This document shows positions 25,941 to 35,234 of a stretch of 64,000 bases of DNA, piece after piece. The DNA comes from JANPPS01 sp965246835. GTDB taxonomy: Bacteria > Pseudomonadota > Alphaproteobacteria > Acetobacterales > Acetobacteraceae. The stretch spans positions 1,860,001 to 1,924,000 of the forward strand of contig CBDFFQ010000001.1 of assembly GCA_965246835.1 (NCBI GenBank), read 5' to 3'. Numbering within the stretch: position 1 is the first letter of the stretch; every line of letters starts with the position of its first letter. The notes under the pieces were generated by a model. It had not been told where the DNA came from. It ran no database searches and saw only the letters and a list, made by a program, of their open reading frames with translations. A program made the translations under genes and the position numbers.

Positions 25941-28790
25941 ATGAACGACGCTCCGAACCTCTCCGCCGAGACCGCGACCGTTCGTATCGGCCCGCAGAAC
26001 CTCGCCACCATTACGACCGAGACCGAGGGCCTCGCCTTCGAGCTGGACGGGGAGCGCGTGTTCGCCCGCGCCGGGGAAAGCGTGTGGGACGTGGCGCGGC
26101 GCATGGGCACGGAAATCCCCCATCTCTGCCACCGGCCGGAGCCGGGCTATCGCCCCGATGGCAATTGCCGGGTCTGCATGGTGGAGATCGAGGGGGAGCG
26201 CGTGCTGGCGCCGTCCTGCAGGCGGATGCCGGCAGTGGGCATGAAGGTGCACACGCAGTCCGACCGCGCGAAGGCGTCCCGCAAGATGGTCATGGAGTTG
26301 CTGGTCGCCGACCAGCCCGCCCGCGCCACCTCCCACGATCCCACCAGCAGTTTCTGGCAATGGGCGGACAAGACCGAGGTCACGGAGAGCCGTTTCCCGA
26401 CCGAGGCGCGCTGGACGCACGATCCGTCCCACCCGGCGATGCGCGTCAACCTCGATAGCTGCATCCAGTGCAATTTGTGCGTGCGCGCCTGCCGCGAGGT
26501 GCAGGTCAATGACGTGATCGGCATGGCCTACCGCAATGCCGGGTCCAAGATCGTGTTCGACTTCGACGACCCTATGGGCGCCAGCACCTGCGTCGCGTGC
26601 GGCGAGTGCGTGCAGGCCTGCCCCACGGGCGCGCTGATGCCGGCCGCCTACCTCGATGAGAACGAGACGCGGGTTTCGTGGCCGGACGCGAAGGTGGACA
26701 GCCTGTGCCCGTATTGCGGCGTCGGCTGCCAGGTGACCTACGAGGTGCTGGACAAGAAGATCGTCTATGCCACCGGCCGCAACGGCCCGGCCAACCATAA
26801 CCGGCTCTGCGTCAAGGGCCGGTTCGGCTTCGACTACATCCACCACCCGCATCGGCTCACCAAGCCGCTGATCCGCCTCGACAACATGCCGAAGGACGCG
26901 AACGACCAGGTCGATCCCGCGAATCCCTGGACGCATTTCCGCGAGGCCACCTGGGAGGAGGCGCTGGACCGTGCGGCAGGGGGCCTCGATCGGATCCGGC
27001 GGGAGAAGGGGCCGCGCGCGCTGGCCGGGTTCGGGTCGGCCAAGGGGTCGAACGAGGAAGCCTATCTGTTCCAGAAGCTGGTGCGCACCGGGTTCGGCTC
27101 CAACAACGTGGACCATTGCACGCGGCTGTGCCACGCAAGCTCCGTCGCGGCGTTGATGGAGGGCCTGAACTCCGGCGCCGTCTCCGCCCCGTTCTCGGCG
27201 GCGCTGGATGCGGAGGTGATCGTCATCATCGGAGCCAACCCGGCCGTGAACCACCCGGTGGCCGCCACCTTTATCAAGAACGCGGTCAAGAAGGGCGCCA
27301 AGCTGGTCATCATGGACCCGCGCTTCCAGCAGTTGACCCGGCACGCCACGCACCACCTGGCGTTCAAGCCGGGCTCGGACGTGGCGCTGCTGAACGCCAT
27401 GCTGCACACCATCATCACCGAGGGGCTGACGGACCAGCAATACATCGCGGGCTACACGGAGGGTTTCGAGGAGCTGCGCGACCGCATCCAGGACTTCCCG
27501 CCGGAGAAGATGGCGGCGGTCTGCGGCGTGCCGGCGGCGACGATCCGGGAGGTCGCGCGGCTTTATGCCACCGCACGCGCGAGCTTGGTGTTCTGGGGCA
27601 TGGGCATCAGCCAGCACGTGCACGGCACCGACAACTCGCGCTGCCTGATCGCGCTGGCGCTGGTCACCGGGCAGATCGGGCGGCCCGGCACCGGGCTGCA
27701 CCCGTTGCGGGGCCAGAACAACGTGCAGGGCGCCAGCGACGCCGGGCTGATCCCGATGGTGCTGCCGGACTACCAGTCCGTCGAGAACCCGGCGATCCGC
27801 CAGCATTTCGAGGAATACTGGAACAGCCCGATCGACCCCGTCCGCGGCCTGACGGTGGTGGAGATCATGGACGCCGTGCATGCCGGGTCGATCACCGGCA
27901 TGTATGTAGAGGGGGAGAACCCGGCGATGTCCGATCCCGACCTCAACCATGCCCGGGGCGCGCTGGCGAAGCTCGACCATCTCGTGGTGCAGGATTTGTT
28001 CCTGACGGAAACGGCGTTCCATGCCGACGTGGTTCTGCCGGCTTCGGCCTTTGCCGAGAAGGTGGGCAGCTTCACCAACACGGACCGCCGGGTGCAGATC
28101 GCGCAAGCCGTGATCCCGCCGCCCGGTGAGGCGCGGCAGGATTGGGAGATCATCCAGGCTATCGCCCAGCGCATGGGCCTGCCGTGGAACTACACCCACC
28201 CGAGCCAGATTTTCACCGAGATGGCGCATGTCATGCCGAGCCTGGCCAACATCACGTGGGAGCGGCTGGAGCGGGAGGGCGCCGTCACCTACCCCGTCGA
28301 CGCGCCCGACAAGCCCGGCAACGAGATCATCTTCTACGCCGGCTTCCCGACAGCCTCCGGCCGCGCGAAGATCGTGCCGGCCAACGTGCTGCCGCCGGAC
28401 GAGCTGCCGGATATCGACTACCCAATGGTGCTCAGCACCGGTCGCGTGCTGGAGCATTGGCACACCGGCAGCATGACCCGGCGGGCTATGGTGCTGGACG
28501 CGATCGAGCCGGAGGCGATGGCCTTCATGTCGCCGAAGGACCTTTGGCGCCTCCGCCTCACCCCCGGGGACCGCATCCGGCTCGAAACCCGGCGCGGCGC
28601 CGTCGAGGTGCGGGTCCGGAGTGACCGGGATGTCCCGGAGAACATGGTGTTCATGCCGTTCTGCTACGCGGAGGCCGCGGCCAATCTGCTGACCAACCCG
28701 GCGCTCGACCCGTTCGGCAAGATCCCGGAGTTCAAGTTCTGCGCGTCCCGGGTTACACCCGTCAGCCAGATGGCAACCGCCGCGGAGTAA
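25941..28790 (+). CDS. NAD-dependent formate dehydrogenase catalytic (alpha) subunit
   Basis: A 949-residue molybdopterin (Mo or W) enzyme. The N-terminal 2Fe-2S ferredoxin domain has C63, C76, C79 and C93. Two 4Fe-4S clusters follow in CIQCNLCVRACREV and CVACGECVQACPTG, and the cofactor-proximal cluster in CPYCGVGC. The active site HCTRLCHASS carries Cys (TGC), not selenocysteine, as ligand to the metal. The C-terminal MGD-binding domain is complete. It oxidises formate to CO2 and is cytosolic (no Tat signal). ATG 25941 is preceded by AAAGG. The fdhD sulfurtransferase gene usually needed for activation is not in the window. Confidence 0.94.
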   Translation: MNDAPNLSAETATVRIGPQNLATITTETEGLAFELDGERVFARAGESVWDVARRMGTEIPHLCHRPEPGYRPDGNCRVCMVEIEGERVLAPSCRRMPAVGMKVHTQSDRAKASRKMVMELLVADQPARATSHDPTSSFWQWADKTEVTESRFPTEARWTHDPSHPAMRVNLDSCIQCNLCVRACREVQVNDVIGMAYRNAGSKIVFDFDDPMGASTCVACGECVQACPTGALMPAAYLDENETRVSWPDAKVDSLCPYCGVGCQVTYEVLDKKIVYATGRNGPANHNRLCVKGRFGFDYIHHPHRLTKPLIRLDNMPKDANDQVDPANPWTHFREATWEEALDRAAGGLDRIRREKGPRALAGFGSAKGSNEEAYLFQKLVRTGFGSNNVDHCTRLCHASSVAALMEGLNSGAVSAPFSAALDAEVIVIIGANPAVNHPVAATFIKNAVKKGAKLVIMDPRFQQLTRHATHHLAFKPGSDVALLNAMLHTIITEGLTDQQYIAGYTEGFEELRDRIQDFPPEKMAAVCGVPAATIREVARLYATARASLVFWGMGISQHVHGTDNSRCLIALALVTGQIGRPGTGLHPLRGQNNVQGASDAGLIPMVLPDYQSVENPAIRQHFEEYWNSPIDPVRGLTVVEIMDAVHAGSITGMYVEGENPAMSDPDLNHARGALAKLDHLVVQDLFLTETAFHADVVLPASAFAEKVGSFTNTDRRVQIAQAVIPPPGEARQDWEIIQAIAQRMGLPWNYTHPSQIFTEMAHVMPSLANITWERLEREGAVTYPVDAPDKPGNEIIFYAGFPTASGRAKIVPANVLPPDELPDIDYPMVLSTGRVLEHWHTGSMTRRAMVLDAIEPEAMAFMSPKDLWRLRLTPGDRIRLETRRGAVEVRVRSDRDVPENMVFMPFCYAEAAANLLTNPALDPFGKIPEFKFCASRVTPVSQMATAAE

Positions 28791-28795
28791 CCCCG

Positions 28796-30775
28796 ATGCG
28801 CCTCCTTCCGCTCGCCTTGATGGGCCTGGCATTGCAGGCGCAGGCGGCGGAGCCGGTGCTGAACCGGGTCACGCTGTCATCGGGCGGGGTGGGGCAGTTC
28901 GAGTTCACGGCGGACGTGGACGGGGCTGCGATCCTGCCGCTCGATGTGCCGCTGGATCAGGTTGATGACATCCTGAAAAGCCTGCGGGTCAATGACCCCG
29001 CCGGGCTGCCGAATCTGCGCCTGCCGGGGCGGGAGCCGTTGTCCGAAAGCTTTCGCCCTTTGCCGTTCAAGCCGGAGGCGTTCGCCTCGACCGAGGCGCT
29101 GCTCGGCGCGCTGGTGGGCGAGCAGGTGCGGCTGCCGGGGTCGGGCATCACGGGCTCGATCCTGTCGGTCAGCGCGTTCGAGACCGCGATGCCGTCCGGC
29201 CCCGGCACCAACACCCGCCATCGCCTGACGATCGCGACCGTCAACGGCCTGGACTCCGTGGTGCTGGAAGATGCGGGCGCCGTGGAGTTCACGTCCGAGC
29301 GGTTGCGCAGTCAGGTCGCGTCTGCGCTGGCGGCGATCGCGGAGGCCCGGGTGCAGGACCGGCGGACGGCGCAGCTGGTGCTGGCCGCGGGCGGCAGGCG
29401 GACGATCGAGTTCGGGTTCGTGACGCCGACGCCGGTGTGGAAAGTATCCTATCGCATGGTGGTGCCGCCGGATGGCCCAGACGGCGCCAACGGCCCGGCG
29501 CAGCTGCAGGGCTTCGCCGTGGTGGAGAACCTGAGCGGCCGCGCCTGGAAGGACGTGGAGATCGTGCTGACCGCCGGGCAACCGGTGCTGTATCACCAGC
29601 CGCTGTATGAGGCGGTGTTCACCACGCGGCCCGAGGCGCCGGTCGAGGTGCCGAACCGGCTGACGCCGCAGCTCGACCAAGGTGCCAACACGCTGATGCG
29701 GCAGCGTTCGGTGGGCTCGATGGACGCGGCGCCGCCCCCGCCGATGATGGCCGCACCGTCCCCAGCCGCGCCCCGGTTTGCGCCACCCCCCGCCGAAATC
29801 CAGCGCTCCGTGGCGCAAGTTTCGTTCCGGTTGGCGGCGCGGGTGGATGCGGCGTCCGGCGAGACGCTGCTGCTGCCGATCGCGGACCGGCCGGTTCCGG
29901 CCAAGCGGGTGGCGCTGTATCAGCCGCAGACCGATCCGCGGCATCCACTCGTGGCGCTGCTGCTGACCAATGACAGCGCGGGCGCATTGCCGCCCGGTCT
30001 GTTGACGCTGTTCGAGCGGCGGGCGGATGGCTCGGCCGGGTTCATCGGCGATGCGCGCCTGCCGACCATCCAGCCTGGTGAAGACCGCCTCGCCAGCTTC
30101 GCCGCCGACCTCGCCGTCCGCGTGGACCGCACGCAGGAAGCGGTACGCACCGTCGTGAGCGCACGCGCCACCCGCGGCGTGTTCGAATTCGAGGAGAAGC
30201 AACGCTTCGTCACATCCTACCGCATCCAGACCCCATCCGATTCCGGCCGCACCCTCCTGGTGGAGCAGCGCAAGCAGGACGGCGCCACCCTGACCGAGCC
30301 GGCGCAGGGCGTAACCGTGACGCCCACCGGCTACCGCATCACCCGCACCGTCGCACCCGGCGCCACCGAGACGCTGCGTGTGGTGGAGGAGACGGTGCAG
30401 CGACGCCGGATCGAGCTGGCGACCATGGCCCGGCAGGACATGTTCGCCGGTTGGGCGTCCGACACGGAGCTGCCGGCGCCGGTGCGCGCCGCGTTCCAGC
30501 GCCTGGTGCAGCTCCGCGCCGACCTCGATCGCAAGACGGCGGCGGTGAAGACGGTGCAGGAGCGGCGGGAGGGCATCTTCACCGACCAGGAACGACTGCG
30601 CGCCAACCTGCAGGCCGTGCCGGTGCAAAGCGAGCTGCAGCGCCGCTACCTCGCGCAGATGCTGCAGCAGGAAAATGACTTGGCCGCCCTGCGCGCCCAG
30701 GAGGCCGCGGCGCAGAAGGCCGCGAGCGAGGCGGACGGGGCACTCAAGGACGCGATCCTGAACTTCTCGACATGA
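28796..30775 (+). CDS. Exported DUF4139-domain protein
   Basis: A 659-residue protein with a signal peptide (residues 1-18, AQA cleavage). A long beta-rich region contains the DUF4139 core (PVWKVSYRMVV through LSGRAWKDVEIVLTAGQP). A Pro/Ala/Met-rich linker lies around 305-340, and the C-terminal about 100 residues form a coiled coil (QLRADLDRKTAAVKTVQER and the Gln/Ala-rich tail). The function is unknown. It begins 5 bp after the formate dehydrogenase stop and overlaps the next gene by 4 bp, so it is read from the same strand, but a link to formate oxidation is not implied. Confidence 0.75.
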   Translation: MRLLPLALMGLALQAQAAEPVLNRVTLSSGGVGQFEFTADVDGAAILPLDVPLDQVDDILKSLRVNDPAGLPNLRLPGREPLSESFRPLPFKPEAFASTEALLGALVGEQVRLPGSGITGSILSVSAFETAMPSGPGTNTRHRLTIATVNGLDSVVLEDAGAVEFTSERLRSQVASALAAIAEARVQDRRTAQLVLAAGGRRTIEFGFVTPTPVWKVSYRMVVPPDGPDGANGPAQLQGFAVVENLSGRAWKDVEIVLTAGQPVLYHQPLYEAVFTTRPEAPVEVPNRLTPQLDQGANTLMRQRSVGSMDAAPPPPMMAAPSPAAPRFAPPPAEIQRSVAQVSFRLAARVDAASGETLLLPIADRPVPAKRVALYQPQTDPRHPLVALLLTNDSAGALPPGLLTLFERRADGSAGFIGDARLPTIQPGEDRLASFAADLAVRVDRTQEAVRTVVSARATRGVFEFEEKQRFVTSYRIQTPSDSGRTLLVEQRKQDGATLTEPAQGVTVTPTGYRITRTVAPGATETLRVVEETVQRRRIELATMARQDMFAGWASDTELPAPVRAAFQRLVQLRADLDRKTAAVKTVQERREGIFTDQERLRANLQAVPVQSELQRRYLAQMLQQENDLAALRAQEAAAQKAASEADGALKDAILNFST

Positions 30776-31716
30776 AGACAGTCGCGGTCGTGGGCGCCGG
30801 GATCGCGGGCCTCGCTTGTGCGCGGCGGCTGATGGAAGCGGGCCGCGCCGTCACGCTGTTCGACAAGGGCCGCCGGCCCGGCGGACGGCTCGCGTCCCGG
30901 CGCGCCGGGGGTTTCCGGTTCGAGCACGGCACGCCCTATGTCGAGGCGATCGAGCCCGCGTTCCGCGCCGCGCTGGTGCCGCCGCATGCCCTGCCCTGGT
31001 CCGGGCCGGATCGGTGGTCCGGGGTGCCCGGCATGTCGGCGATCGCCCAGTCCCTGGTGCCGCACGGGGCCGAGATGCACGCCATGCGGCATGTCGCGTT
31101 CCTGCATCATGACGCGGCTGGCTGGACCGTCCGGCATCGGGATGCCGCCGAGACGGCGCCGGGGCTGGTGGCGGCGGAGGGCGGGGTAGTGTCGGCGCCG
31201 TTCGACGCCGTGGTGCTCGCGATTCCCGCGCCCCAGGCGGCCGGATTGCTGCGCGGGATGGGGCATGGCTTCGCGGGCGCGGTGGCGGACGTGACGATGG
31301 ACCCGTGCTGGACGGTGATGCCCGGATTTGCGGCGCCGCAATCCGGGCTGCCGCCTGGTCCGGCCGGGATGTTCCGCTGGTTGTCGCAAGACAGTGCCCG
31401 CCCGGGGCATGCTGCGGCACCGGATTCCTGGACCGGGCACGCGAGCATGGCGTGGTCCCGCCTGCATCTCGAAACCCCCGCAGAGCAGGTCTTGGCCCTG
31501 CTCTGCCACGCCTTCGCGGAGGCGACCGGGATCGCGGCAGAGCCGGCGCACGCTTCGGTGCATCGCTGGCGGTATGCGACGGTGGCCGCGCCGCTGGGTG
31601 CGCCGTGCCTCGCCGGGCCGGACCGGCTCGCGCTGTGCGGCGACTGGTGCACGGGGCCTGGGACTGATGCCGCCTTCCGCTCGGGCGTGGCGGCTGCGGA
31701 GCGATTGCTGGCCTGA
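30772..31716 (+). CDS. Renalase-like FAD-dependent oxidoreductase
   Basis: A 314-residue flavoprotein with an N-terminal Rossmann dinucleotide motif VVGAGIAGLACAR, then LFDKGRRPGGRLASRR (the GG motif of amine oxidase-like proteins) and a closing CGDWCTGPGTDAAFRSG FAD-contact segment. The layout resembles bacterial renalases, which oxidise aberrant dihydronicotinamide isomers; other amine-oxidase-like activities are possible. It overlaps the DUF4139 gene by 4 bp and is convergent with radC. Confidence 0.8.
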   Translation: MKTVAVVGAGIAGLACARRLMEAGRAVTLFDKGRRPGGRLASRRAGGFRFEHGTPYVEAIEPAFRAALVPPHALPWSGPDRWSGVPGMSAIAQSLVPHGAEMHAMRHVAFLHHDAAGWTVRHRDAAETAPGLVAAEGGVVSAPFDAVVLAIPAPQAAGLLRGMGHGFAGAVADVTMDPCWTVMPGFAAPQSGLPPGPAGMFRWLSQDSARPGHAAAPDSWTGHASMAWSRLHLETPAEQVLALLCHAFAEATGIAAEPAHASVHRWRYATVAAPLGAPCLAGPDRLALCGDWCTGPGTDAAFRSGVAAAERLLA

Positions 31717-31719
31717 CCG

Positions 31720-32595
31720 CTACAGCAGCCCGGCTTCCCGGAAGCTCAGCGAGCGGCCATGCCCCACGATGATATGGTCCCGCACTGCGATGCCGAGAAG
31801 CGCCGCCGCATCCCGCACCATGGCCGTCATCTCCAGGTCTTCGCCGGACGGGGTGGGGTCCCCGCTCGGGTGGTTGTGCACCAGGATCACCGACGACGCC
31901 CGCAGCTCGATCGCCCGGCGCACGACCTCCCGTGGATAGACCGGCGTGTGGTTCACCGTGCCCCGCGCCTGCGCCTCATCGGCGATCAGGCAGCTTTCGG
32001 CGTCGAGGAACAGGATGCGGAACTGCTCGATCCGCTCCCGCGCCAGCACGGCGGCCAGGTAGTTGGTGAGCGCCGCCATGTCATCCAGCACCAGGCGGTT
32101 CATCAGCGCCGACTGCGCCGCCCGCAGCGCCGCGCCATGCACGAGCTTCAACGCCGCGACGGAATGGGGGCCGAGGCCCGGGACCGTTTCCAGCTCTCGC
32201 ACGGGCGCCGCGAGCGCCGCGGCAAAAGTGCCGAACCGGGCGACGACGCGCGCGGCCACCGGCGCCGGATCACCCGGCAGCACCAGTGCCAGCAGGGACG
32301 CGGTCAGCGCCGTGTCGTCCAGCGCGGCGGCGTCCCCGGCGGCGATGCGGGTCCCGCCGTGGTCGCGGGCGGCGATGGTGGCGGACGGCGCCGGGCTGCC
32401 GAACCGGGCCATGCCCTCGGCGAAGCCCATCCGTAAGGCTGGTTCCGGGCTGGGGTAGGACGGGCTGGGGTGGTGCATCGCCGCCGCAGCGGACGCCTTG
32501 ATCGCCGCGCCCGCGATCGCCGCGACGTCGCGCCGGCGCCGCTCCCACAGCTTCGTTTGGGGCGGTATGGCGCCCCCCGGCAGCATGACGCGCAC
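31720..32595 (-). CDS. radC: RadC-family JAMM/MPN+ protein (active-site intact)
   Basis: A 291-residue RadC/UPF0758 protein read from a GTG at 32595. The C-terminal JAMM domain is intact: HNHPSGDPTPSGED supplies His240, His242 and Asp253. The helix-hairpin-helix segment VPGLGPHSVAALK is also present. The usual N-terminal block (GHRARLR...YELLELLLF) is replaced by a divergent Ala-rich sequence. RadC proteins are predicted metal-dependent hydrolases of unknown substrate; the old DNA-repair role is doubtful. Starts further in are possible, and the upstream coding stretch at 32612-32828 may belong to this same protein through a one-base frameshift. A second RadC-family gene lies just upstream. 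Confidence 0.85.
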   Translation of the reverse strand: MRVMLPGGAIPPQTKLWERRRRDVAAIAGAAIKASAAAAMHHPSPSYPSPEPALRMGFAEGMARFGSPAPSATIAARDHGGTRIAAGDAAALDDTALTASLLALVLPGDPAPVAARVVARFGTFAAALAAPVRELETVPGLGPHSVAALKLVHGAALRAAQSALMNRLVLDDMAALTNYLAAVLARERIEQFRILFLDAESCLIADEAQARGTVNHTPVYPREVVRRAIELRASSVILVHNHPSGDPTPSGEDLEMTAMVRDAAALLGIAVRDHIIVGHGRSLSFREAGLL

Positions 32596-32828
32596 CCAAA
32601 GGCCGCGCTCCCGGCCAGGCCGTCATGCCGCCCGACATTGGCCCGCGTGACACCCGGCATCGCCTGCACGGCCCGGCGCACGGCCGACAGCACGGAGCCC
32701 GGATCGGCGCCCGCCATCTCGGACGGGCCGAGATCGACGATCGCTTCGAACGGCGCGTCCGACTCTTCGGCGGGGGTTGGCTGTGGCGCCCGGGCGAGCG
32801 AGCGCCGAAGCAGCCTCACCAGCGCCAT
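32304..32828 (-). CDS. Uncertain coding stretch between two radC genes, probable frameshifted N-terminal part of the downstream RadC
   Basis: An ATG at 32828 lies one base after the upstream radC-like stop. From there to about 32612 the frame has strong GC3 bias and reads like real protein (LLRRSLARAPQPTPAEE; SVLSAVRRAVQAMPGVTRAN). Beyond 32612 this frame turns into low-quality sequence, while the radC frame becomes well coded (ERGLWVRVMLPGGAIPPQ). One extra G in the GGG run at 32610-32612 would fuse the two. The nominal stop of the unshifted frame is at 32304, deep inside radC. The joined region could be a small alpha/beta domain fused to RadC. I do not recognise it. Confidence 0.35.
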   Translation of the reverse strand: MALVRLLRRSLARAPQPTPAEESDAPFEAIVDLGPSEMAGADPGSVLSAVRRAVQAMPGVTRANVGRHDGLAGSAAFGCASCCRGAPYRPKRSCGSGAGATSRRSRARRSRRPLRRRCTTPARPTPARNQPYGWASPRAWPGSAARRRPPPSPPATTAGPASPPGTPPRWTTRR

Positions 32829-32829
32829 C

Positions 32830-33519
32830 TCACTGGAGCAGGCCGCTCCCGCGTAGGCTGCGCCACTGGCCGGGCCTCCCCACCACGCAGTCATGCAGCT
32901 GGACGGAGAGCAACGCCGCCGCCTTTCGCATCGCGCGGGCGAGTGCGGCCGGTTCATCTCGCGTGCCCTCACCCGGGCAGACGAGGATCACGGCCGTCGC
33001 GTGGACATCGAGCGCCCCGGCCGCGACCGCCCGCGCCTGGTCCGGCACCGGACCGGACCGGATCACCACGTCCGCCAGCAACCGGTTGCGATTGTTGAGC
33101 AGGAGGGCCCGGGTGTCATCGTGCCGAACCGGATGCTCGTCGAGGTATGCCACCAGCCGGTCCCAGTCCGATAAATGGGCCCGGGCCACCTGCTCGGCCC
33201 GCGACAGCCGGGATGCCGCTTCATGCACCAGCTTGAGCGCGATCACGCTGCGATGGCCGAGGTGGGACAGGGCTTCGGGCGGGGCCACGAGGGTTTGGGC
33301 CAGGCTGCCGAAGCGATTGATCGTTGCCTTGGCGAGTGGCTTGGTGTCCCGCCGCTCGATCCCCAGGAACAGCAGCATTTCCAGCAGTTCATACTCGGCA
33401 AACGCGCCGGGCCCGTGCGCGAGCAGCTTATGCCGCATGCGCGCGCGGTGGCCTTTTGGCCCGATGCTGGCAAAAGCCTTCTCGGACGGGGCGGCCCTGA
33501 GTTCGCGGTATTCGCGCAT
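32830..33519 (-). CDS. RadC-like protein with degenerate JAMM site (MPN-minus-like)
   Basis: A 229-residue RadC/UPF0758 homologue. The N-terminal domain is well conserved (GHRARMRHKLLAHGPGAFAE, then YELLEMLLFLGIERRDTKPL). In the C-terminal domain the expected HxHPSGD...D motif is replaced by CPGEGTRDEP (residues 181-190), so both metal-binding His residues are missing. It is probably not a metallohydrolase. It is followed within 1 bp by the next reading frame and then by the active-site-intact radC, so the two products may be made together and pair. Confidence 0.85.
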   Translation of the reverse strand: MREYRELRAAPSEKAFASIGPKGHRARMRHKLLAHGPGAFAEYELLEMLLFLGIERRDTKPLAKATINRFGSLAQTLVAPPEALSHLGHRSVIALKLVHEAASRLSRAEQVARAHLSDWDRLVAYLDEHPVRHDDTRALLLNNRNRLLADVVIRSGPVPDQARAVAAGALDVHATAVILVCPGEGTRDEPAALARAMRKAAALLSVQLHDCVVGRPGQWRSLRGSGLLQ

Positions 33520-33572
33520 TCACCTGGTTCCCGCTTGGGACGGATGAACGTCAGCAGATTGCTACCATGACG

Positions 33573-35210
33573 TCAATCGGCGCTGATGAACTCAACCGCT
33601 CGTTCGGCGACCATCATGACGGCCGGTTGTATGTTGGAGGATGGCACCAACGGCATTACGCTGGCGTCGGCGATGCGCAAGCCGTGCAGGCCGCGGAGCC
33701 GCAGCGCCGGGTCGACCACGGCCGCGTCGTCGGCGCCCATACGGCAGGTGCCGCAGGGGTGATAGACGGTGGTGCCTGTCATGCGCAGGAATTCCAGGAG
33801 GGCGTCGCTGTCTTCGAGATCGGGGGTGGGCGCCAGTTCCTCGGTGATGAAATCGCGCAAGGGCGCGGTGCGGGCGAGGCGCCGGGCGAGGCGGGCGGCT
33901 TCGATCATCAAGTGCTGGTCGTTGGGCGCCGAGAGATAATTGGCCTGGATCACCGGTTTGTCCGCGGGATCGGGGCTGCGCAGCGTGAGGGTGCCGCGGC
34001 TTTCGGGGCGGCATTGGCCGAAATTGATCATCATGCCGGGATGCCGCGCGAGGGTGTAGCCGCGGCCGGGTTCCAGGCTGAAATTGATGAACATGAGTTG
34101 TACGTCGGCCTCGGTATCGGCCTCGTTCGGGGCATCGCGGGCCACGCGGGCGAACAGCGCCGCCTCACCGGCGCCGACCGCCATCGGGCCGCGCCGGCGC
34201 AGCGCGTACTCGAGCGCCATGGCCCCCATACGCAGCTTGCTGGCCATGATCTCGTTCAACGTGCCGGCCGGGCGGGTTCGGAACACGGCGCGGGCGATCA
34301 GGTGGTCCTGCAGGTTCTGGCCCACACCGGGCCGGTGCAGATGCACGGGCAATCCCAGGGCCTGCAGCGCCGGGCCATCCCCGATGCCGGACAGCATCAG
34401 GATCTGGGGCGAGGCGATCGCCCCGGCGCACAGCACCGTCTCCCGGGCCGCGTTCACCGCCAGAACGGTGCCATCCTGCCGCCGCGCGACGCAGCCGGTG
34501 ACCCGGCCGGCCTCGATGGTCAGCCGTTGCACCGTGATGCCCGTCAGCACGCGGAGGTTGGGGCGGTGCCGGGCCGGATGCAGGTAGCCGCGCGCGGTGC
34601 TGACGCGAAGGCCGCGCCGGATGTTGAGCTGGATCGGCCCGGCACCCTCGATCGCCCCGTCATTCACATCCGTTCGGCGCGGAAAGCCGGCTTCGACACA
34701 CGCGGCCACGAAAGCGTCACCCCCGGCAGAAAGCGCATGGGGCGTGGTGACCGGGATGGGCCCGCCCCGGCTTCGCGTGGCGCCCGGCGCGCCCTCCCAA
34801 TGTTCGATCCGGCGGAAGGCGGGCAGCACGTCGTCATAGGACCAGCCCCGGGCGCCGGCCTGTGCCCAGCGGTTGTAGTCGTTCGGGGAGCCACGCAAGT
34901 AGGCCATGCCGTTGATGGAGCCGGACCCGCCGAGCACCCGGCCCCGCGGCCAGTGGATGCTGCGGCCGTTCAGGCCGGGCTCCGGCTCGGTGCCATACCG
35001 CCAGTCGAACTTGCCACTGGCGAACAGGCGGGCATAGCCGGCTGGGATGCGAATCCAGGGATCCCGGTCTTCCGGTCCCGCTTCGAGGAGGACAACCCGG
35101 ACTGCCGGATTTTCCGACAGCCGGGCCGCAACGATGCATCCAGCCGAGCCGCCGCCAATGATGACATAGTCCGCGGTCACAGGCTCCGGCACGTTGGATG
35201 GGGCGTTCAT
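33573..35210 (-). CDS. GMC-family FAD-dependent alcohol/choline dehydrogenase-like oxidoreductase
   Basis: A 545-residue GMC oxidoreductase. YVIIGGGSAGCIVAARLSE is the FAD-binding GxGxxG motif; GRVLGGSGSINGMAYLRGSP and VVLCAGAIASPQILMLSGIG are the two PROSITE-type GMC signatures. The active-site pair is His in YHPCGTCRMG and Asn in SSNIQPAVMM. It probably oxidises an alcohol with transfer to a quinone or other acceptor; the substrate is not determinable. No signal peptide is seen. It appears monocistronic. Confidence 0.9.
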   Translation of the reverse strand: MNAPSNVPEPVTADYVIIGGGSAGCIVAARLSENPAVRVVLLEAGPEDRDPWIRIPAGYARLFASGKFDWRYGTEPEPGLNGRSIHWPRGRVLGGSGSINGMAYLRGSPNDYNRWAQAGARGWSYDDVLPAFRRIEHWEGAPGATRSRGGPIPVTTPHALSAGGDAFVAACVEAGFPRRTDVNDGAIEGAGPIQLNIRRGLRVSTARGYLHPARHRPNLRVLTGITVQRLTIEAGRVTGCVARRQDGTVLAVNAARETVLCAGAIASPQILMLSGIGDGPALQALGLPVHLHRPGVGQNLQDHLIARAVFRTRPAGTLNEIMASKLRMGAMALEYALRRRGPMAVGAGEAALFARVARDAPNEADTEADVQLMFINFSLEPGRGYTLARHPGMMINFGQCRPESRGTLTLRSPDPADKPVIQANYLSAPNDQHLMIEAARLARRLARTAPLRDFITEELAPTPDLEDSDALLEFLRMTGTTVYHPCGTCRMGADDAAVVDPALRLRGLHGLRIADASVMPLVPSSNIQPAVMMVAERAVEFISAD

Positions 35211-35234
35211 GCCCCAGTTTAGTCAGACAGGCAG

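Noticed and set aside
27110..27135. Selenocysteine in formate dehydrogenase
   Set aside because: The active-site codon in HCTRLCH is TGC (Cys); no TGA is in frame.
25689..28832. Antisense open frame of about 1047 codons opposite the catalytic subunit
   Set aside because: Arg/His/Gly-rich composition without domains; typical GC-rich shadow of the strongly conserved sense gene.
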